A stretch of 6,372 bases of DNA from Akkermansiaceae bacterium (GTDB taxonomy: Bacteria; Verrucomicrobiota; Verrucomicrobiia; Verrucomicrobiales; Akkermansiaceae): NCBI GenBank assembly GCA_025457805.1, contig JALOTR010000180.1, positions 1 through 6,372 of the forward strand. Reading direction: 5' to 3'. A program made the translations under genes and the position numbers. Of the stretch, positions 1 to 5,553 are shown in pieces; within the stretch, counting starts at the first letter, position 1; each line of letters starts with the position of its first letter. The notes beneath the pieces are model-generated. The model was given only the letters and a program-made list of their open reading frames with translations. It searched no databases and had not been told where the DNA came from.

Positions 1-279
1 CGCTGCGACAAGGGTCGTAAGACAGGTACCCACATTTGCGCCGATCGCAATGGCGAGCGCGGCTGGAAGCGTGAGCAGACCTTGGCTCATTAAGGCCAAC
101 ACAACGCCAGTTGATGCCGACGAACTTTGTACAATAATCGTGAAGATTGCTCCGAAGAAAATTCCCAGAACTGGGTTCTCCATCCGCTGCATGGCACTGA
201 TAAACGGGGCATAGTTTCGCAGGGGCTGAGTTACCGTTGTCATTTGCTCGAGGGACAAAAAGAGCAGCCCGAGCCCCAT
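1..279 (-). CDS. Na+/phosphate cotransporter, C-terminal-type repeat (5'-truncated, runs off left edge)
   Basis: This frame gives a 93-residue hydrophobic stretch typical of the Na_Pi_cotrans family (NptA/YjbB/SLC34-like), inner-membrane proteins that couple phosphate transport to sodium. Seen directly: the opening GLGLLFL, the family signature QSSSAST at residues 51-57, and GANVGTCLT at 80-88, in the order expected within one of the two inverted repeats. The QSSS motif is known in the family to line the substrate site. The first ATG is at 279, but family-like sequence (TGAIL before the Met) begins earlier, at about 294, so 279 is not a natural start. The N-terminal repeat that should precede it is absent; upstream the same frame is open but reads as unrelated sequence, because it is the Kelch-symporter gene in another frame. 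The last 40 bases of that Kelch ORF overlap this gene in a different frame. The rest of the protein lies beyond position 1. The family call is confident; whether the fragment is expressed is unknown. Confidence 0.8.
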   Translation of the reverse strand, partial: MGLGLLFLSLEQMTTVTQPLRNYAPFISAMQRMENPVLGIFFGAIFTIIVQSSSASTGVVLALMSQGLLTLPAALAIAIGANVGTCLTTLVAA

Positions 280-1445
280 GAGAATTGCTCCTGTTTGGCG
301 AAATAGAAACCGATGGCAGCCAACACCACGAAGTATCCAATCACGACGATGTAGTCGATAAGGGCGAGATTCCTCATCATCCGCGGAAAACTTGCTTCCC
401 GGGTTCCATCGCGATCAAGAATCAGGACCTTGGAATCCGTTTTCAAGGCAAGGACATTAGCGCCGGAAATCCCCTGATCGAAGGCACACCATGCATCCGT
501 CACGGTATGATAGAGCCAGGGTCTCGGGTCCTTGCGGGCGGTCGTGGTGGGAGGCGGGAGGGATGGGATTGATCCATCCTGGATGCCACCCACCAACATG
601 ACACTGGCCTGGCCCAAGGCCACGGCGGAAGCGCAGGCACTTGGATGTGGAAGATCACCCACTTGTTTCCAACCGATATAACTCGTGGCTTCGATGGGCG
701 TAGGCCGATAGACCCATGCCTCATTGGACACCTTCAAGTCCGGACCGATGCCACCGAACACACAGAGCATTCCATATTGCGAGGTCGTTGCGAAGAAGGC
801 ACGCGGGAAGTTTGGGAAACCTTCACCCTCACTCCAGGATGTTGCGGGAACTCCATCGGTGAATTCGAGTTTCCATAACTTCTTCTCGAACACAGCGGGC
901 TCCCATGAGGAAACTCCACCGAACACATGGAGCGTTGTCCCGATCATTGCCGCGCCCGCACCTGCGACGGCCTGTGGCAAGGAAGGGAGTGATGTGGAGG
1001 TGAGATTTCCCGCAGCATCAAGGCTGAGCAGAGAGACCTCCGAAACCGGTTTTCCTCCACGCATGCCACCCGCCACAATCCAGCGGCCCTCCCACGCCGT
1101 GGAGGCAGCCCATGCGGGAACCGTCACCTTCGCCGCGCTCCATGAAGCGGAAGACGGCGCATCCGAGGGTGGCGGACAGGTCCAGGTGCTCAAGGCTCCA
1201 TCCGCTGCGGGAGCCGGCGGGTTTGCGGCGACCAACAGAACCTTGCCCATATTGCCGGCGAAGCCACCTTCGATGGACCCCGGCAAGGGAGGAAACTTGA
1301 GGGATTTCAGTTCGATTTTCTGTGAGACTTCTGCGGGCTCCGCTGTCTTCGCAGGGGAAATGCCCGACGCGAGCATCATTCCAAGCACCACCCACACTGG
1401 GAAACGGATGCTCCCGGGGATCTTGATCGCAGGTAGATTTTTCAT
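240..1445 (-). CDS. Secreted Kelch beta-propeller (NanM/mutarotase-like) fused to a truncated sodium:solute symporter
   Basis: A 401-residue product. Residues 1-35 form a signal peptide (basic start, hydrophobic stretch near 15-30). Residues about 45-355 are a Kelch-type beta-propeller with diglycine blades AGG 125-127, FGG 175-177, FGG 230-232 and VGG 285-287, resembling the cyclically permuted mutarotase/N-acetylneuraminate epimerase group. Residues 360-387 are a transmembrane helix ending in IGFYFAKQEQ, which matches the first helix of the SSS sodium:solute symporter family. Kelch-SSS fusions of roughly 850-900 residues are known in Verrucomicrobiota and Planctomycetota; they pair an extracytoplasmic sugar epimerase with its transporter. 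Here family likeness stops at residue 387. The last 14 residues are the start of the Na/Pi gene read in the wrong frame, ending in TGA. At least 450 residues, holding the rest of the transporter, are missing, so uptake activity should be lost. The ATG at 1445 has no clear ribosome binding site. It is divergent from the FAD oxidoreductase gene. The substrate is not proven; sialic acid is only a guess from the Kelch type. Confidence 0.8.
   Translation of the reverse strand: MKNLPAIKIPGSIRFPVWVVLGMMLASGISPAKTAEPAEVSQKIELKSLKFPPLPGSIEGGFAGNMGKVLLVAANPPAPAADGALSTWTCPPPSDAPSSASWSAAKVTVPAWAASTAWEGRWIVAGGMRGGKPVSEVSLLSLDAAGNLTSTSLPSLPQAVAGAGAAMIGTTLHVFGGVSSWEPAVFEKKLWKLEFTDGVPATSWSEGEGFPNFPRAFFATTSQYGMLCVFGGIGPDLKVSNEAWVYRPTPIEATSYIGWKQVGDLPHPSACASAVALGQASVMLVGGIQDGSIPSLPPPTTTARKDPRPWLYHTVTDAWCAFDQGISGANVLALKTDSKVLILDRDGTREASFPRMMRNLALIDYIVVIGYFVVLAAIGFYFAKQEQFSWGSGCSFCPSSK
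283..296. other. Breakpoint: Kelch-symporter gene joined out of frame to Na/Pi cotransporter gene
   Basis: On the minus strand, one frame gives symporter helix 1 up to FAKQEQ (codon ending at 285). A second frame gives Na/Pi sequence from TGAIL onward (codons from 294). The two family-like stretches meet over about 10-12 bases, ACAGGAGCAATT, which fits both frames and looks like microhomology at a join. A simple frameshift cannot explain it, because the two sides belong to unrelated protein families. Confidence 0.7.
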
Positions 1446-1539
1446 GGAAAGGGTTTGGCAAGCGCTCTCATGGGTTGGCGACCGTTTTCCCGATCACCAG
1501 ACGTGTTTTCGACTCACACGCGTTCATAACAAGCAAATG

Positions 1540-1559
1540 TTCGCGCCACTAGGTGCGAA
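1540..1559. promoter_or_regulatory. Operator-like imperfect dyad TTCGC-N-CC-N4-GG-N-GCGAA
   Basis: Twenty bases read TTCGCGCCACTAGGTGCGAA. The outer five bases and an inner CC/GG pair are symmetric (14 of 20 positions), centred at 1549.5. Size and symmetry suit a dimeric repressor or activator site in a divergent promoter. No bound protein can be named from the sequence, and a chance dyad is possible in DNA this rich in CG. Confidence 0.35.
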
Positions 1560-1589
1560 TTGCGTCGCCGACGGTAGATTTTGCGTCGC
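1560..1589. repeat. Direct repeat TTGCGTCGC, two copies 21 bases apart
   Basis: Identical 9-mers lie at 1560-1568 and 1581-1589. The 21-base period is two helical turns, so both would face the same side of the DNA. They begin immediately after the dyad at 1540-1559, whose right arm (GTGCGAA) resembles them. Together they could form a cooperative regulator array; the function is inferred only. Confidence 0.4.
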
Positions 1590-1714
1590 TTGAGATGGTG
1601 TGTGGAATGGCCGCCCGATCGGTGCATTGCCTTGTCCAGAGCACGTCATGGCCTGCTGCGCAATTCCGGAAGATGATCTCGCTCAAGCCCGTTTCCACTG
1701 CCATCTTCCCGATC

Positions 1715-3367
1715 ATGCAATCGCCCATTCCAACCGCCACATCATGGATTCGCCGCACTTGGTTTTCGCTGGCGGTCTTCTCCATCTTCGTTCCCACGGC
1801 CCTGGCTGAGTATGACATCGTCATCTACGGCCAAAGCTCCGCTGGTGTGATTGCCGCGGTGCAGGCGAAAAAGATGGGAAAATCCGTCATCCTCACCGGT
1901 CCGGACAAGCAGCTCGGCGGTTTGAGTTCCGGTGGCTTGGGATACACGGATACCGGCAACAAGGCAGTGATCGGCGGCCTTGCGCGCGATTTCTATCACC
2001 GCATCTGGAGCCACTACGAAAAGCCGGAATCATGGAAATGGCAGCCACGCTCCGCCTACGGAGGCCGGGGCCAGGGGACTCCCGCCGTGGATGGCAAGAA
2101 CCGCACGATGTGGATTTTCGAACCCCATGTTGCCAAACAGGTTTTTGAAGCCTATGTCCGCGAGTTTTCCATACCGGTGGACCGCGATCAATGGCTCGAC
2201 CGCGACAAGGGCGTCGAAATCCGCGAGGGCCGCATTGTCCGCATCACCATGCTCGGCGGAAAATCCTATCAGGGAAAAATGTTCATCGATGCCACTTACG
2301 AGGGCGATCTCATGGCCGCCGCCAAGGTGCCCTTCATTGTCGGCCGCGAGGCAAATGCAAAGTATGAAGAAACCCTCAACGGCAACCAGCCTGTGAGAGC
2401 CGTCTCCCATCAGTTTACCCGACCCGTGAGCGCTTACATCACTCCCGGTGATCCCTCGTCCGGCCTTCTCCCGCGTATCGAGGATTCGGGCGCAGGGACC
2501 CAAGGCGAAGCAGACTCCAGAGTTCAGGCGTATTGTTTCCGCACCTGCCTGACGAAACATCCGGAAAATCGCGTTCCGTTCATCAAGCCGGACGGTTATG
2601 ACGCCTCCCAGTATGAACTCCTCGCCCGTTATCTCCAGGCAGGACACAATGAAGTTTTCCGCAAGTTCGATGCGATCCCGAACGCCAAGACCGATACCAA
2701 CAACCACGGTGCCTTCTCCTCGGACAACATCGGCATGAACCACGATTACCCGCAGGCATCCTACGAGCGCCGCAAGGAAATCATCGCCGAGCACCGCCTC
2801 TATCAGCAAGGACTCTATTGGTTTCTCGCCAACGACCCGCGTGTACCAGATGGCATCCGCAGCGAGATGGGCCGCTGGGGACTGGCGAAGGACGAGTTCA
2901 CGGACAACGGCAATTGGCCGCACCAACTCTACATCCGCGTCGCACGTCGCATGGTCTCCGCTTTTGTCATCACCGAAGGCCACCTCATGGGGCGCATCCC
3001 CACTCCGGACCCGGTAGGCATGGGTTCCTACAACATGGATTCGCACAATGTGCGCCGCTATGTGGACAAGGATGGAAACGTGCGCAACGAAGGAGACATC
3101 CAGGTTAGCACGCCCGGGCCTTATCCGATCTCCTACCAATCCATGATCCCGCCACACGGTGCAGTGCAAAACCTGCTGGTGCCAGTTTGCGTGAGTTCCA
3201 GCCACATCGCCTACGGCAGCATCCGCATGGAACCCGTCTTCATGATTCTCGGCCAAAGCGCCGCCACCGCCGCCGCCATGGCCATCGACCACGCAACCCC
3301 GACAAGCCAACTTCCCTACTCGGAACTCCGCAAGGCCCTGCTGGCGGACGGACAGATCCTTGAATAG
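1715..3367 (+). CDS. Exported FAD-dependent oxidoreductase (FAD_oxidored, PF12831 type)
   Basis: From ATG 1715 the product is 550 residues and complete. Residues 1-31 form a clear signal peptide (WIRR, then a hydrophobic run, ending PTALA), so the enzyme is probably periplasmic. Residues 33-76 are a Rossmann FAD-binding fold: YDIVIYG, a variant dinucleotide loop GQSSAG at 39-44, and LGGLSSGGLG. IDATYEGDLM (191-200) followed by GRE (210-212) is characteristic of the family. The C-terminal FAD-contacting part has YPISYQSMIP (470-479), NLLVPVCVSSSHIAYGSIRM (486-505) and LGQSAATAAAMA (512-523). The C-terminal LLADGQILE is a normal family ending, so the stop TAG at 3365-3367 looks genuine. The frame is open to a GTG at 1553, with ATGs at 1595, 1607 and 1673; 1715 was chosen because it gives a standard signal peptide, although no clear Shine-Dalgarno supports any of them. 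The gene is divergent from the Kelch-symporter gene, which suggests oxidation of a sugar or sugar derivative. Databases sometimes label relatives 'xanthan lyase', which the sequence does not support. The substrate is unknown. Confidence 0.85.
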   Translation: MQSPIPTATSWIRRTWFSLAVFSIFVPTALAEYDIVIYGQSSAGVIAAVQAKKMGKSVILTGPDKQLGGLSSGGLGYTDTGNKAVIGGLARDFYHRIWSHYEKPESWKWQPRSAYGGRGQGTPAVDGKNRTMWIFEPHVAKQVFEAYVREFSIPVDRDQWLDRDKGVEIREGRIVRITMLGGKSYQGKMFIDATYEGDLMAAAKVPFIVGREANAKYEETLNGNQPVRAVSHQFTRPVSAYITPGDPSSGLLPRIEDSGAGTQGEADSRVQAYCFRTCLTKHPENRVPFIKPDGYDASQYELLARYLQAGHNEVFRKFDAIPNAKTDTNNHGAFSSDNIGMNHDYPQASYERRKEIIAEHRLYQQGLYWFLANDPRVPDGIRSEMGRWGLAKDEFTDNGNWPHQLYIRVARRMVSAFVITEGHLMGRIPTPDPVGMGSYNMDSHNVRRYVDKDGNVRNEGDIQVSTPGPYPISYQSMIPPHGAVQNLLVPVCVSSSHIAYGSIRMEPVFMILGQSAATAAAMAIDHATPTSQLPYSELRKALLADGQILE

Positions 3368-3681
3368 AAAGAGCTGTGCGGGGTAATCTCGCCTTTCTTC
3401 TTCTTGCCAAAAAACCGCTTGCTGACGATTTCCTGAACAGCTGGGCTTGCGGCATCGCGGAGGTCTTCCAATTCGGCCCATTCGTTGACGAGCCCCTCGA
3501 CCTTCTTCTGGAAAGCAAGCAGGCGCTTGGCGAATTCGATCACCGCAGTAGCCGTGTCGTAATCGCCACCCTGCATGGCCTTCGCACCCTCTCTGCGGAT
3601 GCGTTGCTCCTCCTCAGAGAGGGAATCCCGCAGAAGACCGAGGGCGGTGGATACGTCGTTTTGGTCGGGTTGAGTGGACAT
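3316..3681 (-). CDS. Small helical protein, N-terminal part of a winged-helix/Mrr-N-like protein, 3'-truncated
   Basis: From ATG 3681 the ORF encodes 121 residues. The first ~105 are acidic and helical: SLSEEEQRIRREG, then AKAMQGGDYDTATAVIEFAKRLLAFQKKV, EWAELEDLRDAASPAVQEIV, a basic patch (KKKK) and GEITPHSSFY. I recall similar sequence at the head of proteins of about 200 residues that go on into a winged-helix domain of the Mrr-N/restriction-system type; this assignment is from memory and moderate. Here the domain should begin after SSFY, but the remaining ~16 residues are antisense to the end of the FAD oxidoreductase gene and look meaningless. The 52-base convergent overlap with that gene follows from the truncation. 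The ORF is open further upstream to 3744, overlapping the DUF4276 gene; 3681 was chosen because the likeness starts there. No Shine-Dalgarno precedes it, but an extended -10 does, so it may be transcribed separately from the cassette. It may encode a non-functional remnant. Confidence 0.6.
   Translation of the reverse strand: MSTQPDQNDVSTALGLLRDSLSEEEQRIRREGAKAMQGGDYDTATAVIEFAKRLLAFQKKVEGLVNEWAELEDLRDAASPAVQEIVSKRFFGKKKKGEITPHSSFYSRICPSASRALRSSE
3362..3378. other. Breakpoint: 3' end of FAD oxidoreductase gene joined to truncated winged-helix-type gene
   Basis: The plus-strand FAD gene ends normally at 3367. The minus-strand gene coming from the right loses its family-like sequence at about 3369-3375, right after SSFY. 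None of the other minus-strand frames beyond this point continues the expected winged-helix domain, so this is a join and not a frameshift. Confidence 0.5.
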
Positions 3682-3690
3682 GGGTGAAAA

Positions 3691-3702
3691 TCCAATATAG
3701 CA
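3691..3702 (-). promoter_or_regulatory. Extended -10 element (TGCTATATT) before the small helical gene
   Basis: Reading the minus strand, TATATT occupies 3699-3694 and is preceded by TGC, matching the TGn extended -10 form that needs no strong -35. None was seen 17 bases upstream. A start 6-8 bases downstream would leave only about 5-7 untranslated bases before ATG 3681, so the mRNA would be nearly leaderless, in keeping with the absent Shine-Dalgarno. It lies in the 23-base gap after the DUF4276 stop. Confidence 0.35.
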
Positions 3703-3704
3703 TG

Positions 3705-4391
3705 TCAGGGTTTCATTCCCCATATCTCCCAATGTTTCAGCCACGCATCAAAGCGTGGGCACTTGGCACGGACGGCTTCCAGTCCGGCTTCCGCCAGGAC
3801 GAAGTAGGCGTTCGAGGCTTTGAGATCCTCATAGCCCGCAACGGCAGTCGCGAGGCGAGCGGCCGGATGGGTGGTCGGGCCGTGGTTGATGTCTTCGGGA
3901 TGGGCGAAGCCGGAAATGTCAGCGCGGAGGGTTTGCAGTCCGGACTTGTGTCGGTGAAACACGCGCTCCAGAGCGTCGAGATCTGCCAGCAGCAGAGCTT
4001 CCAGTTCGTGGCGTTGCAGGTAGGCCTTGAACCTTGGCTCGTTGAATACCCTTTCGATGGCTGCCTCCACTATCTCGACATCGGTCGGCAATGTGATCGC
4101 TCCGGTGAAACCTGCGAGGGTCAGTAATTTCGGCGGCATGCGGTAAACATCCAGCAGAGTGGTGAATCGAAGATTGGGATCGGAGTCTCCGGCAAAAGTC
4201 TGTTTGAGGTCGAATTCGATGGCGTCCCAGTTAACGAATCCGCCGCGTTGACCGGCTGGATCGAGGGTGGTCGCGCATAGTTCGGGGCGCTCAACCTTCA
4301 CGCCGTGATGGGCGAGGTGATTGCGGAGTAGGCGTTCCACGAACATTTCCTCGGTCTGGCCCTCGCAGTAGATGAAAAGTCGCTTGCTCAT
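3705..4391 (-). CDS. DUF4276 family protein (TOPRIM-like), partner of the upstream ATPase
   Basis: A 228-residue complete protein. The N-terminus IYCEGQTEEMFVERLL (7-22) with conserved Glu10 is the DUF4276 (PF14103) signature and equals the catalytic glutamate position of TOPRIM folds. TTLLDVYRMP (77-86) supplies the acidic Asp81 after a hydrophobic strand. QRHELEALLLAD (126-137) is the family's 'QxHEfEALLF' block, and CPRFDAWL (211-218) is the typical tail. TOPRIM domains bind metal and cut or process nucleic acid; nuclease activity here is inferred. The start at 4391 is well supported: GGAGG lies six bases upstream, inside the ATPase gene, and the ATG overlaps the ATPase stop as ATGA, so the two proteins are translationally coupled and probably form a complex. 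The arrangement parallels AriA/AriB of PARIS, where the second protein is DUF4435, and other ATPase-TOPRIM defence pairs, but it is not the same family as AriB. Length is normal and no key residue appears lost. Confidence 0.85.
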   Translation of the reverse strand: MSKRLFIYCEGQTEEMFVERLLRNHLAHHGVKVERPELCATTLDPAGQRGGFVNWDAIEFDLKQTFAGDSDPNLRFTTLLDVYRMPPKLLTLAGFTGAITLPTDVEIVEAAIERVFNEPRFKAYLQRHELEALLLADLDALERVFHRHKSGLQTLRADISGFAHPEDINHGPTTHPAARLATAVAGYEDLKASNAYFVLAEAGLEAVRAKCPRFDAWLKHWEIWGMKP

Positions 4392-5509
4392 GGTCTGCCT
4401 CCGATGAGGTTCTTGCTCCAGATCTGACTCAGGGTGTATCGCTCCAGCCAATTGGCGAGTTCGTCGGACGATTGACGTTTGAAGTTGCTCTCGCCATTCT
4501 CGTTCTCGACGACGATGATGTCGTCGGCGTTGTAGTGGTCGATGAAGGTGGATGATTGGGTTGAAACGATCACCTGGCGTGTCCTCGACACGTATTTGAT
4601 CAATCCGGCGATTACCTGTTCCGCGGCCGGGTGGAGCCCGAGTTCGGGTTCGTCGATGATGAGGAGATCCGGCAGCAAATCATCGGGCAGTAGAAGGAGA
4701 GTGACCAATGCAATGATCCTGAGCGAACCGTCTGAAAGTTGCCCGGCGACGAAGTCGTAATCGGGATGTCCAACCGCCCGCCAACGCAGGCCGATCAATT
4801 GCCTGTCACGCGGGCCTTCGGGTTCGAGGACGAACCCGTCAAGCCAGGGGAGCACGGCCTGGAGATTGCGGAGAATGTCCGCGTAGTAATCGGGGTATTG
4901 GTCCTTGATGCGGAAGAGGATGGCAGGAAGGTTGCTACCGTCAGCCCGGAGATATCGATTGTCATCCAAGTAGGGTTTGCTGCGAAGATACGAATCCACA
5001 TTGGTATCGTGGAACTGGTACACGCGGCATCCACCGATCAGGTGCTTGATGAATCTCACGGTGGGGCTGTCCGGAGTCCACGCCTCGGCGAGACCACTTT
5101 CGCGATGGCCGCCGGGGCCTAGGGGAATCGGAGGGGTCGGTCGCTCGTAAACGTCTGCATGGTATTGCACCTCCTCTTCCGTGAAAATGAACGTGTCGTC
5201 CTGCTTCACCCGAGCAAGAGTGAAGCGGTAGAAGTTGTTTCCTGCATCGGTGCGGAATTTTAGCGCCGCCTGGATCATCGGAGTGCGGTCGGAACCGAAG
5301 TGCAGGATGCGTGACGCGGGACCCCGATCCGGAATGTAGGTCGATTGAAAGCCCCTGCTGAGCGCATAGTTGAGCATCCGGAAGAAATCGATGAGGTTCG
5401 ATTTTCCGGCTCCGTTGGCTCCGATCAGCACATTGAGCGCCCGCAGTTCGATCTCCGCTTTCTTGATCGAGCGGAAGCCTTCGATGTGGAGTTGGGTGAG
5501 TTGTTTCAT
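4388..5509 (-). CDS. AAA_21/COG4637-type ATPase (RecF/SMC-like, ABC-ATPase fold)
   Basis: A 373-residue cytoplasmic ATPase. The N-terminus LHIEGFRSIKKAEIEL is the usual first strand pair of RecF/OLD-like ATPases. Walker A is GANGAGKSN (30-38). The ABC signature-like motif is LSDGSLR (258-264). Walker B is LLIIDEPELGLHP (282-294) with Asp286 and Glu287, followed by a D-loop-like LHP. The switch region reads STQSS (316-320), with Gln where many relatives have His. All catalytic elements are present. The insert between Walker A and the signature (about 45-255) is moderate and lacks a long coiled coil, so this is not an SMC. No TOPRIM domain is fused, unlike OLD; the TOPRIM-like function is in the next gene, DUF4276, which overlaps the stop by ATGA. 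The start at 5509 was chosen because the domain begins there and GGAAAG lies 11 bases upstream; the frame is open to 5596 but that extension is not domain-like. Such ATPases usually sense or gate a partner effector in anti-phage systems; that role is inferred. Confidence 0.88.
   Translation of the reverse strand: MKQLTQLHIEGFRSIKKAEIELRALNVLIGANGAGKSNLIDFFRMLNYALSRGFQSTYIPDRGPASRILHFGSDRTPMIQAALKFRTDAGNNFYRFTLARVKQDDTFIFTEEEVQYHADVYERPTPPIPLGPGGHRESGLAEAWTPDSPTVRFIKHLIGGCRVYQFHDTNVDSYLRSKPYLDDNRYLRADGSNLPAILFRIKDQYPDYYADILRNLQAVLPWLDGFVLEPEGPRDRQLIGLRWRAVGHPDYDFVAGQLSDGSLRIIALVTLLLLPDDLLPDLLIIDEPELGLHPAAEQVIAGLIKYVSRTRQVIVSTQSSTFIDHYNADDIIVVENENGESNFKRQSSDELANWLERYTLSQIWSKNLIGGRP
4398..4402 (-). 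promoter_or_regulatory. Strong Shine-Dalgarno GGAGG for the DUF4276 gene
   Basis: On the minus strand GGAGG ends six bases before ATG 4391, within the last codons of the ATPase gene. It fixes the DUF4276 start and suggests independent ribosome loading in addition to ATGA coupling. Confidence 0.7.
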
Positions 5510-5553
5510 GGCGATTTGCGCTTTCCGGCTGGTTTTCTGAGTGCGGATTTCAT
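5506..5553 (-). CDS. 15-codon basic mini-ORF linking the PLD and ATPase genes
   Basis: The minus strand from 5553 encodes MKSALRKPAGKRKSP and stop. Its ATG overlaps the PLD gene's TGA (ATGA at 5553-5550), and its own TGA overlaps the ATPase ATG (ATGA at 5509-5506). It fills exactly the space between the two genes. Six of 15 residues are Lys or Arg. It contains the GGAAAG (5526-5521) that could serve the ATPase start. It may be a translational coupler that passes ribosomes from the PLD gene to the ATPase gene, a true micropeptide, or chance. No homolog is recognised and no clear Shine-Dalgarno of its own is seen. Confidence 0.35.
   Translation of the reverse strand: MKSALRKPAGKRKSP

Larger units (their letters stand above)
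1446..1714. promoter_or_regulatory. Divergent intergenic region between the Kelch-symporter and FAD oxidoreductase genes
   Basis: This 269-base stretch must hold the outward promoters of both divergent genes, unless the FAD gene starts further upstream than chosen here. No convincing -35/-10 pair was found for either direction and no strong Shine-Dalgarno before either start. The notable content is a dyad at 1540-1559 and a direct repeat at 1560-1589, annotated separately. The plus-strand frame of the FAD gene is open back to a GTG at 1553, but its sequence before 1715 does not look like a protein domain. Confidence 0.5.

Noticed and set aside
240..300. Simple frameshift in the Kelch-symporter gene as the cause of its early stop
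   Set aside because: No reading frame beyond the stop resumes symporter sequence; the alternative frame encodes a different family, Na/Pi cotransporter.
1446..1470. LacI-type operator centred on AAGCGCT just upstream of the Kelch gene
   Set aside because: Only the central AGCGCT is symmetric; the flanks do not match the usual palindrome, so it is no better than chance.
724..1593. 289-codon plus-strand open frame opposite the Kelch gene
   Set aside because: Its translation has no recognisable domain or signal, is rich in Pro/Ala/Ser from GC bias, and lies antisense to a clear Kelch protein.
1553..1714. N-terminal extension of the FAD oxidoreductase from GTG 1553
   Set aside because: The 54 extra residues would bury the signal peptide, look non-domain-like, and run over the dyad and direct repeat; no ribosome binding site supports the GTG.
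3368..3400. Possible intrinsic terminator after the FAD gene
   Set aside because: The pyrimidine-rich stretch near 3390-3410 has no stable GC hairpin in front of it.
2030..3481. 483-codon minus-strand open frame opposite the FAD oxidoreductase gene
   Set aside because: It is a mirror frame of a strongly recognisable gene, has no family motif, and is explained by the codon bias of that gene.
3682..3744. 21-residue upstream extension of the small helical gene
   Set aside because: It overlaps the end of the DUF4276 gene and covers the extended -10; family-like sequence begins only at ATG 3681.
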